From Prochlorococcus marinus subsp. marinus str. CCMP1375 (lineage in GTDB: Bacteria > Cyanobacteriota > Cyanobacteriia > PCC-6307 > Cyanobiaceae), in assembly GCF_000007925.1 (NCBI RefSeq), contig NC_005042.1:1116001-1180000 (forward strand): a stretch of DNA of 64,000 nt, given 5' to 3'. Under the pieces are notes generated by a model. It was not told where the DNA came from. It ran no database searches and worked only from the letters and a program-made list of their open reading frames with translations. A program made the position numbers and the translations under genes. Numbering within the stretch: the first letter of the stretch is position 1; each line of letters starts with the position of its first letter. Positions 37,350 to 47,871 of the stretch are shown one piece after another.

Positions 37350-37930
37350 TAATTTGACAAACCTTCTAAGTTAACTTTAAGAAACCGAGCTATTTCAGCA
37401 CCTTCTTGTTCTAAAGATAAAAGGGGCTGCGGTCCACCAACTTCACTAATAGGTAAATCCCTTCTCCCTTGAAGCCTCAAAGTAATTCTTCTTCTAGGAT
37501 TAAAACCTTCACGAACTTCAAGTTTTACCGCCTGAATATCATCTATAGGGATTTCAACTAAAATCTCTTTTAGAAGTCCTTTTCTAGAAACTGACAAAAC
37601 ACCTTTGTTCTTATCAAATCGATTTAAGCCTGAACCATAATCAACTTTTATCAAAGCCCACAAATAAACAGATATAAAGGTTGCAGCTATGCCATAAAAA
37701 CCCATAAACAATCCTTGAGGCACAAATATCAAGGTCGATGGGTTACCCAAAGGAAGTAGGTCAATACCAAAATAACTTGATAATGAAGCAAGAGAAAAGC
37801 CAATTCCTCCAACTGCCAACATTGAAGCAACTATGTAATTTGAGGTTTTTCTGGAACCTTTAACAATCTGTTCCAAAAGGGTTTCTGAAGAATCAGTAGG
37901 ACTTGATGCTTCCTTAAAATCAGCTGACAT
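37349..37930 (-). CDS. ycf4: photosystem I assembly protein Ycf4
   Basis: A 193-residue thylakoid protein with two membrane helices (about 32-52 and 72-95) and a soluble domain. The conserved Ycf4 segment is GFNPRRRITLRLQGRRDLPI with QPLLSLEQEGAEIARFL at the end. Ycf4 assists photosystem I assembly. It is divergent from psbD with 177 bases between starts, an arrangement that fits shared photosynthetic regulation. Confidence 0.93.
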   Translation of the reverse strand: MSADFKEASSPTDSSETLLEQIVKGSRKTSNYIVASMLAVGGIGFSLASLSSYFGIDLLPLGNPSTLIFVPQGLFMGFYGIAATFISVYLWALIKVDYGSGLNRFDKNKGVLSVSRKGLLKEILVEIPIDDIQAVKLEVREGFNPRRRITLRLQGRRDLPISEVGGPQPLLSLEQEGAEIARFLKVNLEGLSN

Positions 37931-38107
37931 AACAGTTCACAACTGAAATGTATTGTGTATTAAAGGGGGCAAAAAAACATGAAAAGGTATTTCTTTGTTT
38001 GATTAGCAATACAACAACGGATTTCATCTGATAAAAAATTTCCCCGACTTGGTTCTTGAATTGTTAAAGTCTCAGGCGTATCCCAAAAGCTCAGCAACGT
38101 TGCTCTC

Positions 38108-39184
38108 ATGACGATAGCTGTTGGTAGCGCCCAAGATAGAGGATGGTTTGACGTCCTTGATGACTGGCTTAAGCGCGACCGATTCGTATTTGTTGGTTGG
38201 TCTGGTCTCCTTCTGTTCCCTACTGCCTATCTGGCTATCGGTGGATGGTTTTTAGGCACAACCTTCGTAACCTCCTGGTACACCCATGGTGTAGCCAGTT
38301 CTTACCTAGAAGGATGTAATTTCCTTACTGCCGCTGTTAGTACCCCTGGCGACGCTATGGGGCACAGTCTTTTATTCCTATGGGGACCAGAGGCACAAGG
38401 CAGTCTTGTTCGTTGGCTTCAACTAGGCGGACTATGGAATTTTGTAGTCCTTCATGGTGCTTTCAGCCTGATTGGCTTCATGCTGCGTCAGTTTGAAATC
38501 GCAAGACTTGTTGGTATCAGGCCTTACAACGCACTTGCTTTTTCTGCAGTTATAGCTGTTTTCACAGCATGTTTCCTTATCTATCCGTTAGGGCAACACA
38601 GCTGGTTTTTTGCTCCTTCTTTTGGGGTTGCAGCTATTTTCAGATTCATACTATTTATTCAAGGTTTCCACAACATCACATTGAATCCTTTTCACATGAT
38701 GGGTGTTGCAGGAATTCTTGGTGGTGCTCTTCTATGTGCTATTCACGGTGCAACCGTCCAAAATACACTTTATGAAGACACCAGTGTTTATTCAGGTGGT
38801 AAAGCTCAAAGTACAACTTTCAGAGCTTTTGATCCTACCCAGGAAGAAGAGACGTACTCAATGATTACGGCTAATAGATTCTGGAGTCAGATCTTTGGAA
38901 TAGCTTTTTCTAACAAGCGCTTCCTTCACTTCTTAATGCTCTTTGTACCTGTAATGGGTATGTGGTGCGCCGCAATTGGCATTGTTGGTCTTGCTCTTAA
39001 TCTAAGAGCATATGACTTCGTTAGCCAAGAGATTAGAGCTGCTGAAGACCCAGAGTTTGAAACGTTCTATACAAAAAACATACTTTTGAATGAAGGTATG
39101 AGAGCCTGGATGTCTTCTGTGGATCAACCACACGAAAACTTTGTATTCCCAGAGGAGGTACTCCCACGTGGAAACGCCCTTTAA
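38108..39184 (+). CDS. psbD: photosystem II D2 protein
   Basis: A 358-residue reaction-centre protein. Typical D2 stretches are present: [80 protein letters not shown] and [17 protein letters not shown] at the C-terminus. It binds part of the P680 chlorophylls, the pheophytin and QA. An internal ribosome binding site near its 3' end serves psbC. Confidence 0.98.
   Translation: MTIAVGSAQDRGWFDVLDDWLKRDRFVFVGWSGLLLFPTAYLAIGGWFLGTTFVTSWYTHGVASSYLEGCNFLTAAVSTPGDAMGHSLLFLWGPEAQGSLVRWLQLGGLWNFVVLHGAFSLIGFMLRQFEIARLVGIRPYNALAFSAVIAVFTACFLIYPLGQHSWFFAPSFGVAAIFRFILFIQGFHNITLNPFHMMGVAGILGGALLCAIHGATVQNTLYEDTSVYSGGKAQSTTFRAFDPTQEEETYSMITANRFWSQIFGIAFSNKRFLHFLMLFVPVMGMWCAAIGIVGLALNLRAYDFVSQEIRAAEDPEFETFYTKNILLNEGMRAWMSSVDQPHENFVFPEEVLPRGNAL
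39151..39158 (+). promoter_or_regulatory. ribosome binding site for psbC inside psbD
   Basis: AGAGGAGG lies nine bases before the GTG at 39168 and is the strongest Shine-Dalgarno sequence near this junction. It supports the overlapping GTG start of psbC and argues against the longer upstream frame from 39141. Confidence 0.85.
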
Positions 39185-40550
39185 TAATCTTTTAAAAGCT
39201 CCTAACCAAAGTATTGAAGAAACTGGTTATGCCTGGTATGTAGGCAATGCTCGTTTAATTAATCTTTCTGGAAAACTACTTGGAGCCCACATTGCACATA
39301 CAGGACTAATGGTGTTCTGGGCTGGAGCAATGATGCTTTATGAAGTGAGTCATTTCACTTTTGATAAGCCAATGTGGGAGCAGGGCTTAATACTTCTTCC
39401 CCATGTAGCCATGTTTGGCTATGGCATAGGCCCAGGTGGAGAAGTTATTGACGTAATGCCATATTTTCAGGCTGGAGTTATTCACCTAATTGCTTCAGCA
39501 GTTCTTGGATTTGGAGGAATTTATCATTCTCTTGCAGGTCCAGAGAAATTAGAAGAAGAATTTCCTTTCTTCTCAACTGATTGGCGAGATAAGGACCAAA
39601 TGACAACCATCCTTGGTCGTCATTTATGTGTTCTTGGGCTAGGTGCAGTAGCTTTTGCTGTCAACTGGCAATTCCTTGGCGGTCTTTATGACACATGGGC
39701 TCCAGGCGGTGGTGAAGTTCGCTTGATTACACCAACTACAGATCCAGGAATTATTTTTGGATACCTTTTCCAAACCCCATGGGGTGGAGGAGGAAATATG
39801 GTAGGTGTTAACTCAGTTGAAGACATTGTAGGCGGGCACTATTACCTAGGAATTATTGAACTCATAGGTGGACATTTCCATATGCAAACCAAGCCATTTG
39901 GCTGGGCTCGCAGGGCTTTTATTTGGAATGGAGAAGCTTTGCTCTCTTATGCCCTTGGTGGTTTATGTGTAGCAAGCTTTTACGCCTCAGTATTCGTTTG
40001 GTTCAATAACACTGCTTACCCATCAGAGTTCTACGGACCAACTAATGCAGAAGCATCTCAGGCACAAAGTTTTACTTTCCTTGTAAGAGACCAAAGAATA
40101 GGTGCAAATGTCGGGACTACCATGGGACCAACTGGTTTAGGTAAATACCTAATGAGATCACCAACAGGAGAAATCATCTTTGGTGGTGAAACAATGCGTT
40201 TCTGGGACTTCCGTGGACCTTGGCTAGAACCTCTAAGAGGAGAGAATGGATTAAGTCTGGATAAAATCCAAAACGATATTCAGCCTTGGCAAGTTCGCCG
40301 CGCTGCTGAATATATGACTCATGCTCCAAATGCTTCTATCAACTCTGTTGGTGGAATCATTACTGAGCCTAATGCTGTCAATTTCGTTAACCTTCGTCAG
40401 TGGCTTGCATCAGCTCATTTCTTCTTAGGATGGTTTACATTTGTAGGTCATCTTTGGCATGCTGGTCGTGCTAGAGCTGCAGCCGGTGGTTTTGAGAAAG
40501 GAATTGATCGCAGAACTGAGCCTGCTCTTTCCATGTCTGATCTAGACTAA
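39168..40550 (+). CDS. psbC: photosystem II CP43 chlorophyll protein
   Basis: A 460-residue six-helix antenna protein. It begins [20 protein letters not shown] at a GTG codon. Characteristic parts include [60 protein letters not shown], the large lumenal loop with [20 protein letters not shown], and [20 protein letters not shown]. The GGEtMRFWD Arg is next to the Mn cluster in PSII. The gene overlaps psbD by 17 bases. Confidence 0.98.
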   Translation: METPFNNLLKAPNQSIEETGYAWYVGNARLINLSGKLLGAHIAHTGLMVFWAGAMMLYEVSHFTFDKPMWEQGLILLPHVAMFGYGIGPGGEVIDVMPYFQAGVIHLIASAVLGFGGIYHSLAGPEKLEEEFPFFSTDWRDKDQMTTILGRHLCVLGLGAVAFAVNWQFLGGLYDTWAPGGGEVRLITPTTDPGIIFGYLFQTPWGGGGNMVGVNSVEDIVGGHYYLGIIELIGGHFHMQTKPFGWARRAFIWNGEALLSYALGGLCVASFYASVFVWFNNTAYPSEFYGPTNAEASQAQSFTFLVRDQRIGANVGTTMGPTGLGKYLMRSPTGEIIFGGETMRFWDFRGPWLEPLRGENGLSLDKIQNDIQPWQVRRAAEYMTHAPNASINSVGGIITEPNAVNFVNLRQWLASAHFFLGWFTFVGHLWHAGRARAAAGGFEKGIDRRTEPALSMSDLD

Positions 40551-40580
40551 GACTAAGTTAATATTTAGTTTTTTCTTAAA

Positions 40581-40618
40581 AGAAAAGCCCTCAATGAAAA
40601 TTGAGGGCTTTTCTTTTT
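40581..40618. terminator. strong intrinsic terminator after psbC
   Basis: A 15-bp perfect stem (40581-40595 with 40600-40614, AGAAAAGCCCTCAAT) with a GAAA tetraloop is followed by T residues, with A residues before it. It ends the psbDC transcript and, being A-flanked on the other side, could also act for the convergent maf gene. Confidence 0.92.
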
Positions 40619-40645
40619 GATTTGTATTAATAAAATCAGCCTAAT

Positions 40646-41272
40646 TTATTTCCATAAAGACATTCCAGCTTTGTTTAAAGCATATCTCAGCCAAGGGAGG
40701 CTAAGGCCTATTACATTGCTATAACAACCTTCTATACTCTTAATAAAAACAGCACCTTTTCCATCTATAGCAAATCCACCAGCACAATTAATAGGTTCAC
40801 CTGTTTCCACATATTTAGTTATTTCGACATTACTCAATTCAGAAAAATTGATTCTAGTGCTTACAACATCGCAAATAATTCCATCAAAGCTTTTACCAAT
40901 TACTTTATTATTTAAGTTCTGTCTATACATTAAACAGTGCCCAGTGTGAAGAATTCCGCTTTTAGAAGAAAACTTTTCTAAGCGGCAAATAGCCTCAGAT
41001 TTATTTCTAGGCTTTCCCAATATTTCACCATCAAACTCAAACAAAGAATCACATCCCAATATTGCCAAAGCTTTATTTTCTTTTCTACAATTGAATATAT
41101 ATTCTGATACAACAGATTCAGTCTTAGCAAAAGAAAGAGCCTGAACCAACTCCTTTACATTTTGGGAATTATACTTTCCCTCATCAATATGGCTTACCAT
41201 TACAGCATATTTAATGCTTAACTGTTCAAGTAAATTCCGACGAGCCTGTGAAGCTGAAGCAAGTATCAACAA
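40646..41272 (-). CDS. maf: Maf-family nucleoside triphosphate pyrophosphatase
   Basis: A 208-residue Maf/Ham1-like house-cleaning enzyme. It starts with LILASASQARRNLLEQL, then AILGCDSLFEFDGEILGKPR (the conserved Asp/Lys-Pro site), GHCLMYRQN and GEPINCAGGFAIDGKGAVFI. Maf proteins hydrolyse non-canonical or damaged dNTPs and UTP. Length and order are normal. It is divergent from the next operon, with the starts very close. Confidence 0.92.
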   Translation of the reverse strand: MLILASASQARRNLLEQLSIKYAVMVSHIDEGKYNSQNVKELVQALSFAKTESVVSEYIFNCRKENKALAILGCDSLFEFDGEILGKPRNKSEAICRLEKFSSKSGILHTGHCLMYRQNLNNKVIGKSFDGIICDVVSTRINFSELSNVEITKYVETGEPINCAGGFAIDGKGAVFIKSIEGCYSNVIGLSLPWLRYALNKAGMSLWK

Positions 41273-41280
41273 AGCATCAA

Positions 41281-41655
41281 ATGAACTTAATTGACAAGAA
41301 TATTATCAAGCGAAGCGCTAGAGCAATAAAGTGCTTAACTTTTAATTCTAATTTCTATAATCAGATTCAATTATCGGGTTTATCTGCTGAAAAAGTTTTT
41401 GAAATGAGAGAACTATATTTGACTAATTCTTTAATTAATATACAAAATTCAAAAGTAATAGAAGATAACTTTCTATGGTTAATAAAAATTGGTGTTCTAA
41501 GAAGAGAAGTTGACGGTCAGGGACTAACTTCAAAAGTCAGACTTACTCCTCTTGGGAGAAAAGTACTTCAGGGAAATCCTAACTTGGCAAACCAAAGAGC
41601 TTCTTTCATTGAGTCATTTAACAATTGGTTTTTTAGAAAATTATTATTAATATGA
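41281..41655 (+). CDS. Npun_F0494-like cyanobacterial protein
   Basis: A 124-residue protein from the ATG at 41281. The end [20 protein letters not shown] and [12 protein letters not shown] matches, from recall, the cyanobacterial family named after Npun_F0494, and looks like a winged-helix wing. An alternative start 11 codons earlier would overlap maf. It overlaps cobQ by four bases (ATGA), so it is the first gene of an operon with cobQ and a ferredoxin. Confidence 0.65.
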   Translation: MNLIDKNIIKRSARAIKCLTFNSNFYNQIQLSGLSAEKVFEMRELYLTNSLINIQNSKVIEDNFLWLIKIGVLRREVDGQGLTSKVRLTPLGRKVLQGNPNLANQRASFIESFNNWFFRKLLLI

Positions 41656-43175
41656 AAAATATATCCGCCGGTCACAATGCCTTAATGGTACTTGGAACTT
41701 CTAGTGGAGCAGGGAAGTCAATAATCACCACTGCCATTTGCAGATCATTGCTTAGGAAAGGGGAGGTTCCTATACCTTTTAAAGGTCAAAACATGAGTAA
41801 CAACGCGTGGGTTGATATTAATAATGGAGAAATGGCCTATTCACAAGCTGTACAAGCATGGGCAGCAGGGATAGAACCAATTTGCGCAATGAATCCAGTG
41901 CTATTAAAACCACAAGGAGATTGTACGAGCGAAGTGATACATCTAGGGAAAAGCGTTGGTGTTGTGCAGGCAGCCAATTACTACGAAGACTGGTTTTCTT
42001 CGGGGTGGGAAGCCATTCAAAAAGGGTTAAACGATATAGCTACCTCTTACAAAAAACACAGGTTAATTCTTGAAGGTGCTGGAAGCCCTGTAGAAATTAA
42101 TTTGCAGCATAGAGATTTAACCAATTTAAAATTGGCAAAACATTTAAACGCAAAGTGTGTATTAGTGGCTGATATTGAAAGAGGTGGAGTATTTGCTCAA
42201 ATAATAGGGACACTCGCACTTCTCAAACCAGATGAAAAAGCGCTTATTCAAGGCATTATTATTAATAGATTTCGAGGGGATATATCTTTATTTGAGAAAG
42301 GGCGGCAATGGATTGAAGAAGAATCCAAAATACCGGTTTTAGGAATAATGCCTTGGTTAAATGAAATATTCCCCCCAGAAGACTCCCTAGATTTACTTGA
42401 AAGGAAACACAAGAAAACAAAGGCAGAAATCCAAATAGCAGTGATAAAGCTACCTTCTCTTAGCAATTTTGCTGACCTAGATCCATTAGAAGCTGAACCT
42501 ACAATTCAATTAAACTGGATTCAACCAGGGGATTACCTAGGCAATCCAAATGCAGTAATAATACCTGGAAGCAAGCAAACACTTAAAGACTTGCAAAGTC
42601 TTCAATCAAGTGGATTAGGGAATCAAATAAAAGAATTTGCAAGCTCTGGGGGAACTGTTTTTGGAATCTGTGGAGGGCTGCAGATACTTGGTGAAAAACT
42701 CGAAGACCCCTTAGGAATAGAACAATCTTTCTTAGAAACATCTATTAGCGAACTTGAAGGTCTAAGTCTTATTCCCATAAAAACAATTTTCCATTCAAAG
42801 AAATCACTTACAAAAAAAGATGTCATTTCAAAATGGCCAGATGAATCAAGAATTATGGGTTTTGAATTACATCACGGGGAAAGCACTCCAACAAATTCTC
42901 AGAAAGTAAAAGTTAAGGACTTGTGTAATGAAACTTCCCTAGGATGGGTAAATGAAGAATGCAATCCTATAAAAGCTGCTGGGACTTACTTGCATGGGAT
43001 TTTTGACAACGGTACTTGGAGAAGATTATGGATCAACCAAATACGTAAAAAAGCAAATCTATATGAACTACCTCTTTTAGAAGAAAATCACGATGCTAAA
43101 AGAGAAAAAGTTATAAATCGGCTAACAGATGTATTTGAGGAAAATATAAATTTGGAGTATCTTCTAAAAACATGA
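41652..43175 (+). CDS. cobQ: cobyric acid synthase
   Basis: A 507-residue amidotransferase of adenosylcobalamin (pseudo-B12 in cyanobacteria) synthesis that amidates four side chains of the corrin ring. The N-terminal ATPase has [20 protein letters not shown] and [20 protein letters not shown]. The C-terminal glutaminase-like domain has [19 protein letters not shown] with the catalytic Cys, and [14 protein letters not shown]. It is coupled at both ends by ATGA overlaps. Confidence 0.95.
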   Translation: MKNISAGHNALMVLGTSSGAGKSIITTAICRSLLRKGEVPIPFKGQNMSNNAWVDINNGEMAYSQAVQAWAAGIEPICAMNPVLLKPQGDCTSEVIHLGKSVGVVQAANYYEDWFSSGWEAIQKGLNDIATSYKKHRLILEGAGSPVEINLQHRDLTNLKLAKHLNAKCVLVADIERGGVFAQIIGTLALLKPDEKALIQGIIINRFRGDISLFEKGRQWIEEESKIPVLGIMPWLNEIFPPEDSLDLLERKHKKTKAEIQIAVIKLPSLSNFADLDPLEAEPTIQLNWIQPGDYLGNPNAVIIPGSKQTLKDLQSLQSSGLGNQIKEFASSGGTVFGICGGLQILGEKLEDPLGIEQSFLETSISELEGLSLIPIKTIFHSKKSLTKKDVISKWPDESRIMGFELHHGESTPTNSQKVKVKDLCNETSLGWVNEECNPIKAAGTYLHGIFDNGTWRRLWINQIRKKANLYELPLLEENHDAKREKVINRLTDVFEENINLEYLLKT

Positions 43176-43417
43176 AATCAGATACTATTAAAGTAAATTG
43201 GCCTAATGGAATCCAATCAAAAGCAAAGCAAGGGAATACTTGGCTAGAGGAAGCAAGAAAAGCTGGCGTCTCAATTCCTACTGGGTGTATGAGCGGTAGC
43301 TGTGGTGCTTGTGAAATCGAAGTTAATGGAAAAGTAATAAGGTCATGTACAAGCATAGTTAAATGTAGAGATGAAGAATACGTAAAAGTAGATTATTTCC
43401 AAGATCCCTATTGGTAG
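43172..43417 (+). CDS. plant-type [2Fe-2S] ferredoxin
   Basis: An 81-residue small electron carrier. The cluster cysteines are in [20 protein letters not shown] and SCTS (C39, C44, C47, C59), the CxxxxCxxC plus distal C layout of plant-type ferredoxins. It is shorter than photosynthetic PetF (about 97) and ends in [11 protein letters not shown]. The four-base overlap with cobQ suggests service to a cobalamin-related or other biosynthetic redox step. Confidence 0.88.
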   Translation: MKSDTIKVNWPNGIQSKAKQGNTWLEEARKAGVSIPTGCMSGSCGACEIEVNGKVIRSCTSIVKCRDEEYVKVDYFQDPYW

Positions 43418-43506
43418 TAATATAAGTAAATTACGAAATCTATTAATTAAAATAAAACACAATAGCTATATCAATAAATAACTCTATATTTATTAGACAT
43501 AATACA

Positions 43507-44925
43507 CTATTTATATAAATCCTGAATTTTCCCTCTTTTTAGTTTTAAAATATATATTAGGAACAAGGCATCTAAAAGCTCCCTCCATCTACTTATCATA
43601 ATCTTAAAATTCCTCAAACTTATTATCTTAGTTAGGGGCAAACAATCATTTTCATAGAAGTCAACTAAGTTAAGAAAAGTAGAAAAATTAGATTCTGCCT
43701 TCTGACTTATTGGAATTATTTCTAATAATTTTGATGCTGCAAATGTATTGTACATTTTTTTTGTATTACAATCATTAAAAACATATATAGGTAAGCAAAT
43801 TACAAATGCTAGATTATACTGATAAATTTCATCTTCACTTCCAATTTCCTTTATATAAGTAGAATTATTTCTAGGGTCGACTATGCAAAGCAACAGCTTC
43901 TCATCTAACTTCTGCTCAATAAGAAATGCAAACGTAAATTTAATTAGAAACGGTATAGTAATTGAATATAAAAACTTCTCAAAATAAGCATGAAAAGCCT
44001 TCCTATTAAGTCTCAATTTAGATTCTTTCGCATTCTGCTTAGTGAATTTATGCTGATGAATTTGCAAGTATTCAATTACGTGCTGATCAATTAATGAATA
44101 ATCATGTTTCACTATGTCAAAGCCTTTTGCATTCGACCATGTACTCCCAGAAGGCATTATTACGCAGGTTTGGGTTGATATTTTTTTTGAGTCGTAGACC
44201 TTCTTAACTAAATCAGGATTGCTATAAAATTGATTGAATTTCCTAGTCCTGCTATGCAGATGAAAATGTGAACTTGCAAAAGGTATCGCATACTTAGCCT
44301 TGCTTGATTTTGCAAAATAAGTGAACTCATTTGCATAATCAACTGGTGCTCGTGTACTTTTATCTGGATCAGATCCTCTCATACAATGAGGCAAAGGGCT
44401 TGCGGAAGAATGGCTTCTGAAAACAAAATCAAAGGATGGGTGATTAGATATTATTTGCTTAAGGCTAAGACCAAAAACTTTACTATCATTTGCATTTAGA
44501 AGCGAAGTATTATCTGCCTCGATGACCAAGGAAGAATCTATAAAGTATGGGTTAAATTGATAGCTAGCAATTCTAAAGTCCTTCCCTATTTCTATCTTCT
44601 TAGCATGATCTATTTCTAATATATCATCGAAGCTAAAGCTTCGTCTGCAATCATCCAACATTCGAGTATTAAAATGCCTAGGTAATAAGATTTTTGGCTT
44701 AAATTTTTGAAAACGTCTTAGGCTTGGTCCATGATAATGATCCCAATGTAAATGAGTAATGTATATATGAGTAGGTTCAATAGAGTCTATTAATTCCTGG
44801 CTCGGCTCTGGATAATTCCACCAACTTTTCCAATAGCAAGACCCTATTAGCCAAGGGTCTATTAAGAGTCTGGTATTTAAATACTCAACATACAAGCAGG
44901 CATGGCTAATTACTGTGAATTTCAC
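43507..44925 (-). CDS. CMAH-like metallo-beta-lactamase-fold protein
   Basis: A 472-residue protein. The N-terminal half is a metallo-hydrolase fold: ISHACLYVEYLNTRLLIDPW near 6-25, the metal motif THLHWDHYHG (H58, H60, D62, H63), and later histidines (PFASSHFHLHSRTRKF). The DPWLIGSCYWKSWW pattern resembles CMP-N-acetylneuraminate hydroxylase-like proteins, so a nucleotide-sugar or surface-glycan role is inferred, but no Rieske domain is seen. The C-terminal half is unfamiliar. It follows an O-acyltransferase on the same strand in a very AT-rich island. Confidence 0.7.
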   Translation of the reverse strand: MKFTVISHACLYVEYLNTRLLIDPWLIGSCYWKSWWNYPEPSQELIDSIEPTHIYITHLHWDHYHGPSLRRFQKFKPKILLPRHFNTRMLDDCRRSFSFDDILEIDHAKKIEIGKDFRIASYQFNPYFIDSSLVIEADNTSLLNANDSKVFGLSLKQIISNHPSFDFVFRSHSSASPLPHCMRGSDPDKSTRAPVDYANEFTYFAKSSKAKYAIPFASSHFHLHSRTRKFNQFYSNPDLVKKVYDSKKISTQTCVIMPSGSTWSNAKGFDIVKHDYSLIDQHVIEYLQIHQHKFTKQNAKESKLRLNRKAFHAYFEKFLYSITIPFLIKFTFAFLIEQKLDEKLLLCIVDPRNNSTYIKEIGSEDEIYQYNLAFVICLPIYVFNDCNTKKMYNTFAASKLLEIIPISQKAESNFSTFLNLVDFYENDCLPLTKIISLRNFKIMISRWRELLDALFLIYILKLKRGKIQDLYK

Positions 44926-44962
44926 AAATCAGAAGAGTGCAAGAGCATAATCATCTGAATAC

Positions 44963-47053
44963 CTAATTATTATCTTTTTTTATGATATCATTTCTTATTA
45001 AAAACTCAATAAAATGATCGTTTAAACCATATGCTACATCATGAGAGATGTGATTAGTATCTGTATAGATTAACTTATCACCGACTCTATTTACGCAATC
45101 TTCATTTGGACAAAGCTGATCAAATATATTGTAAATATGTAAATTTTTATGCTTATTAGATAATTTTTGAAGGTTTGTATCTATAGCATTTGTTCTACTC
45201 TTTAGAAACTTTTTATTCTCTTTATATACATTACACTTGTTATATTTAAATGGGCGATACCATTCCTTAACACATACAAAGTGGGGTGGGGCATTATCAA
45301 CCCCTGTAAATATTGGTATAGGTGCTAATACAATAAGATTTAATTTTAATTTCTCCAATCTAGTCGCTGTAGTAGATAGTTTTGCAGTCCATTCTTCTAA
45401 AGACTCTCCTACAGTAACAGGCATAAAGTCGTCTGAATAATGGTTGATTTTAGGTGATACCTTATCAAGTATTGGTTCTACAAAATGAAAATCTAGTCTT
45501 GATACAAGGAAAACTATATCATTCTTTTTAAGCAAATCCAACTGAGAGTTGAATTTTGAGTTTATGCCTTTGGTTAATTTGCTAGATACTTGTAATGTAT
45601 GGCCATACTCATGCGTTATATTTTTTGTCGGATAGATACCCGTTGCGGAAACATTAATACCAAAACCATAATCATTATGAATAGCTCCTAACAAAGGGAC
45701 CATATGACCAGCATGACTATCTCCAAATAATAAAATTGTTTGGAGATTCTTATTTTTTGCCGGAGTAGCGCAAGTGGATAAAAATTCTTGCTTAACACAT
45801 TCCATATAAGTAGCTTTAATAAATTCAGAACTAGGATTAAATCCTATAAAATCCATTTCATTACTACCTAAGTAAAAACGTTTATTTAAAGGCTCAATTT
45901 TATCTAGTACAGTTAAATGGGGAGACCGTATAAAGGCATAAGTTAAGCCAAATGAAGAACTTATAATAGTAGATATGCCTAAAAGAATATTTAGATGGCT
46001 TTTACCTAAAAGTTTTGAGAATCTAATTGGCTGTTCAATATATTTGTAGGAAAAATCTGCAAGTAAGTATATTAACAAGAGTTGTAGAGGTATTAGCCAT
46101 AGAGAATCCCCTAAAGTCCACCTGCTAATTACCAAAACGCCCCAGTGCCATAAATACAAAGAATATGAGATCAGACCTATATATAAGACTCTCTTATTTG
46201 TAAGAAAGTTAAATACTATATTATTTGACTTTAATGATATTATCAATCCAATAGTTAACAAGACTACTGAAATAGTTGAAATAACAATTAGGTTTTTTGG
46301 GATAAAAAATATAATTAATATAGGGATTAACAACCTAATAGGGTCTAGGTTATTTATCTTGCTATAAAGAGCCGAATATTTTACTTCAAGTATAAAAGCA
46401 AGACTTCCAGCTGCTAATTCCCAGAATCTAAATGGGCTTAAATAATAAGCGGCATTTTGATTAATGAAATTATAGTGAATAAATCCAAGCAGTGATATAG
46501 CAGAACAAAACGCTAGAAGTAAGAATAAGTTTCTAGGACCATTTTTTGACTTCTTAGCGAATCCAGTAAACCAAACAAGCAGAGGGAACAGAAGGTAAAA
46601 TTGTTCCTCGACGCCTAAAGACCATGTCTGAGCAAAAGGGTTAACCTGTGTTGCGCCAGAGAAATAGTTATTAGAAATAATAAATAGATAATTATTAGAC
46701 AATCCAAATAAGGATGATATTGCAGTCCTATAATGGATAGAGGGATCAGGATTAAATAATGATATTAGTAAAATAAATACCACTACATAAAAAATCAAAG
46801 GCGGGATTATTCGCTTAACACGTCTTTCGTAAAAGCCTAATATGTATTCCTTAAAGCCTTTATATTGTCTATTTGCTAAAGAAGAGGTGATTACATAGCC
46901 TGAGATTACAAAAAATATATCTACTCCCAAGAAGCCACTAGGAAGAAAGCGATCATTAAAATGATAAAGAATGACTGCTGCAACAGCAATTGCTCTTAAA
47001 CCATCAATTTCTGGTCTATAGCTTCCTTTATTACTTTTAATAGAACTGTTCAT
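44963..47053 (-). CDS. acyltransferase-3/SGNH surface O-acyltransferase
   Basis: A 696-residue OafA-like protein. The first 370 residues hold about ten membrane helices with the family signs YRPEIDGLRAIAVAAVILYH, GFLGVDIFFVISGYVI and SLGVEEQFYLLFPLL. The C-terminal SGNH domain has the nucleophile in LLFGDSHAGH near 444 and the catalytic Asp/His in TDTNHISHD near 674. These enzymes add acetyl groups to envelope glycans such as O-antigen or capsule. It sits upstream of the CMAH-like gene on the same strand. Confidence 0.9.
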   Translation of the reverse strand: MNSSIKSNKGSYRPEIDGLRAIAVAAVILYHFNDRFLPSGFLGVDIFFVISGYVITSSLANRQYKGFKEYILGFYERRVKRIIPPLIFYVVVFILLISLFNPDPSIHYRTAISSLFGLSNNYLFIISNNYFSGATQVNPFAQTWSLGVEEQFYLLFPLLVWFTGFAKKSKNGPRNLFLLLAFCSAISLLGFIHYNFINQNAAYYLSPFRFWELAAGSLAFILEVKYSALYSKINNLDPIRLLIPILIIFFIPKNLIVISTISVVLLTIGLIISLKSNNIVFNFLTNKRVLYIGLISYSLYLWHWGVLVISRWTLGDSLWLIPLQLLLIYLLADFSYKYIEQPIRFSKLLGKSHLNILLGISTIISSSFGLTYAFIRSPHLTVLDKIEPLNKRFYLGSNEMDFIGFNPSSEFIKATYMECVKQEFLSTCATPAKNKNLQTILLFGDSHAGHMVPLLGAIHNDYGFGINVSATGIYPTKNITHEYGHTLQVSSKLTKGINSKFNSQLDLLKKNDIVFLVSRLDFHFVEPILDKVSPKINHYSDDFMPVTVGESLEEWTAKLSTTATRLEKLKLNLIVLAPIPIFTGVDNAPPHFVCVKEWYRPFKYNKCNVYKENKKFLKSRTNAIDTNLQKLSNKHKNLHIYNIFDQLCPNEDCVNRVGDKLIYTDTNHISHDVAYGLNDHFIEFLIRNDIIKKDNN

Positions 47054-47357
47054 TCGTCTATTTAAGCAAACCTACTAGCCAAGTGATCGAAAAAAGATAG
47101 AGGTGTTATTGAATAGCATCATTTAAAAAAAGCAGATGGTAATTTTTTGTATATTTTCCCTATAATTAATTTGTAGATGGGCATTAATCTGAGATAAGCA
47201 AAATCTATAAAACGTATTTAGTAAAGTGATTTTTCTTACATAAATATTCTATAAATAAAATAACTTATTTTCTGCCATGTAATTTAAAATGTTGTAATCA
47301 ACTTTTAAATTTAGGAGTAATATTTACTGGTGATTAAGATTTAGAAAAAGGGCTTCA
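47054..47357. other. AT-rich intergenic stretch
   Basis: About 300 bases between two minus-strand genes. No reading frame or stable hairpin is apparent; it should include the promoter of the O-acyltransferase. Confidence 0.35.
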
Positions 47358-47720
47358 TCACCACATGTCTTCTTGCTTCTGATCACTTTCCATTTTTCGC
47401 TTTTCTAACAATTCTTTTCTTTTTTCTAATTCTTGTTCTTCTGGACTTTTGAGAACCTCACTATTTGCAGTATTAGATTTTTTCAATCCATTTACTATTG
47501 GATCAAAATCTTCATTTAAAAATTCCTTCATTTCTTTCCAGGCCTCTCTTTCTTCTTCATTACCAACTGTTCCTTTGATTTGATCCTCTATGACTGTCTT
47601 AGTAAATGTTGTGAGATCCTCGACTGACATCTCCTTAAGCCGTCTAGAGACATAGATGTCTTTGAGCTTATCTAATTCGGAATGGTTTAGATCCTTAAAG
47701 CTGATTTCTTCGTTAGCCAC
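47358..47720 (-). CDS. acidic coiled-coil protein, unknown
   Basis: A 120-residue, strongly charged, helical protein (ISFKDLNHSELDKLKDIYVS; EEREAWKEMKEFLNED; EEQELEKRKELLEKRKMESD). It looks like a cytosolic coiled coil and like proteins seen conserved in picocyanobacteria, but I cannot name a family. It is divergent from the DUF4956 gene. Confidence 0.6.
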   Translation of the reverse strand: MANEEISFKDLNHSELDKLKDIYVSRRLKEMSVEDLTTFTKTVIEDQIKGTVGNEEEREAWKEMKEFLNEDFDPIVNGLKKSNTANSEVLKSPEEQELEKRKELLEKRKMESDQKQEDMW

Positions 47721-47771
47721 CTACTGTGTAAAAAAGCATCAATTCTATTTGTAGCAGAAGATCGTAAGAGA

Positions 47772-47826
47772 AGAGAGGTATGGCTCGAAAATTAGATAAT
47801 AACAAGGTTCGAGTCGCTCCCTCTCT
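47772..47826 (+). repeat. nested inverted repeat, tRNA-tail-like, before the DUF4956 cassette
   Basis: AGAGAGG (47772-47778) pairs with CCTCTCT (47820-47826), and inside it CTCGAA (47784-47789) pairs with TTCGAG (47808-47813). The inner 3' arm lies in GGTTCGAGTC, which resembles a tRNA T-loop, and the outer stem resembles an acceptor stem. At 55 bases with no proper T-stem it is not a working tRNA; it may be a decayed attachment site or a regulatory leader. Confidence 0.5.
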
Positions 47827-47871
47827 GAGCAGACTAATCAAGTATGATTTGAAAAAGAGAAGAAATTAACT

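Noticed and set aside
47772-47826. Possible functional tRNA upstream of DUF4956
   Set aside because: Only 55 bases, no proper T-stem and no anticodon arm, so it cannot be a working tRNA; kept only as a structured repeat.
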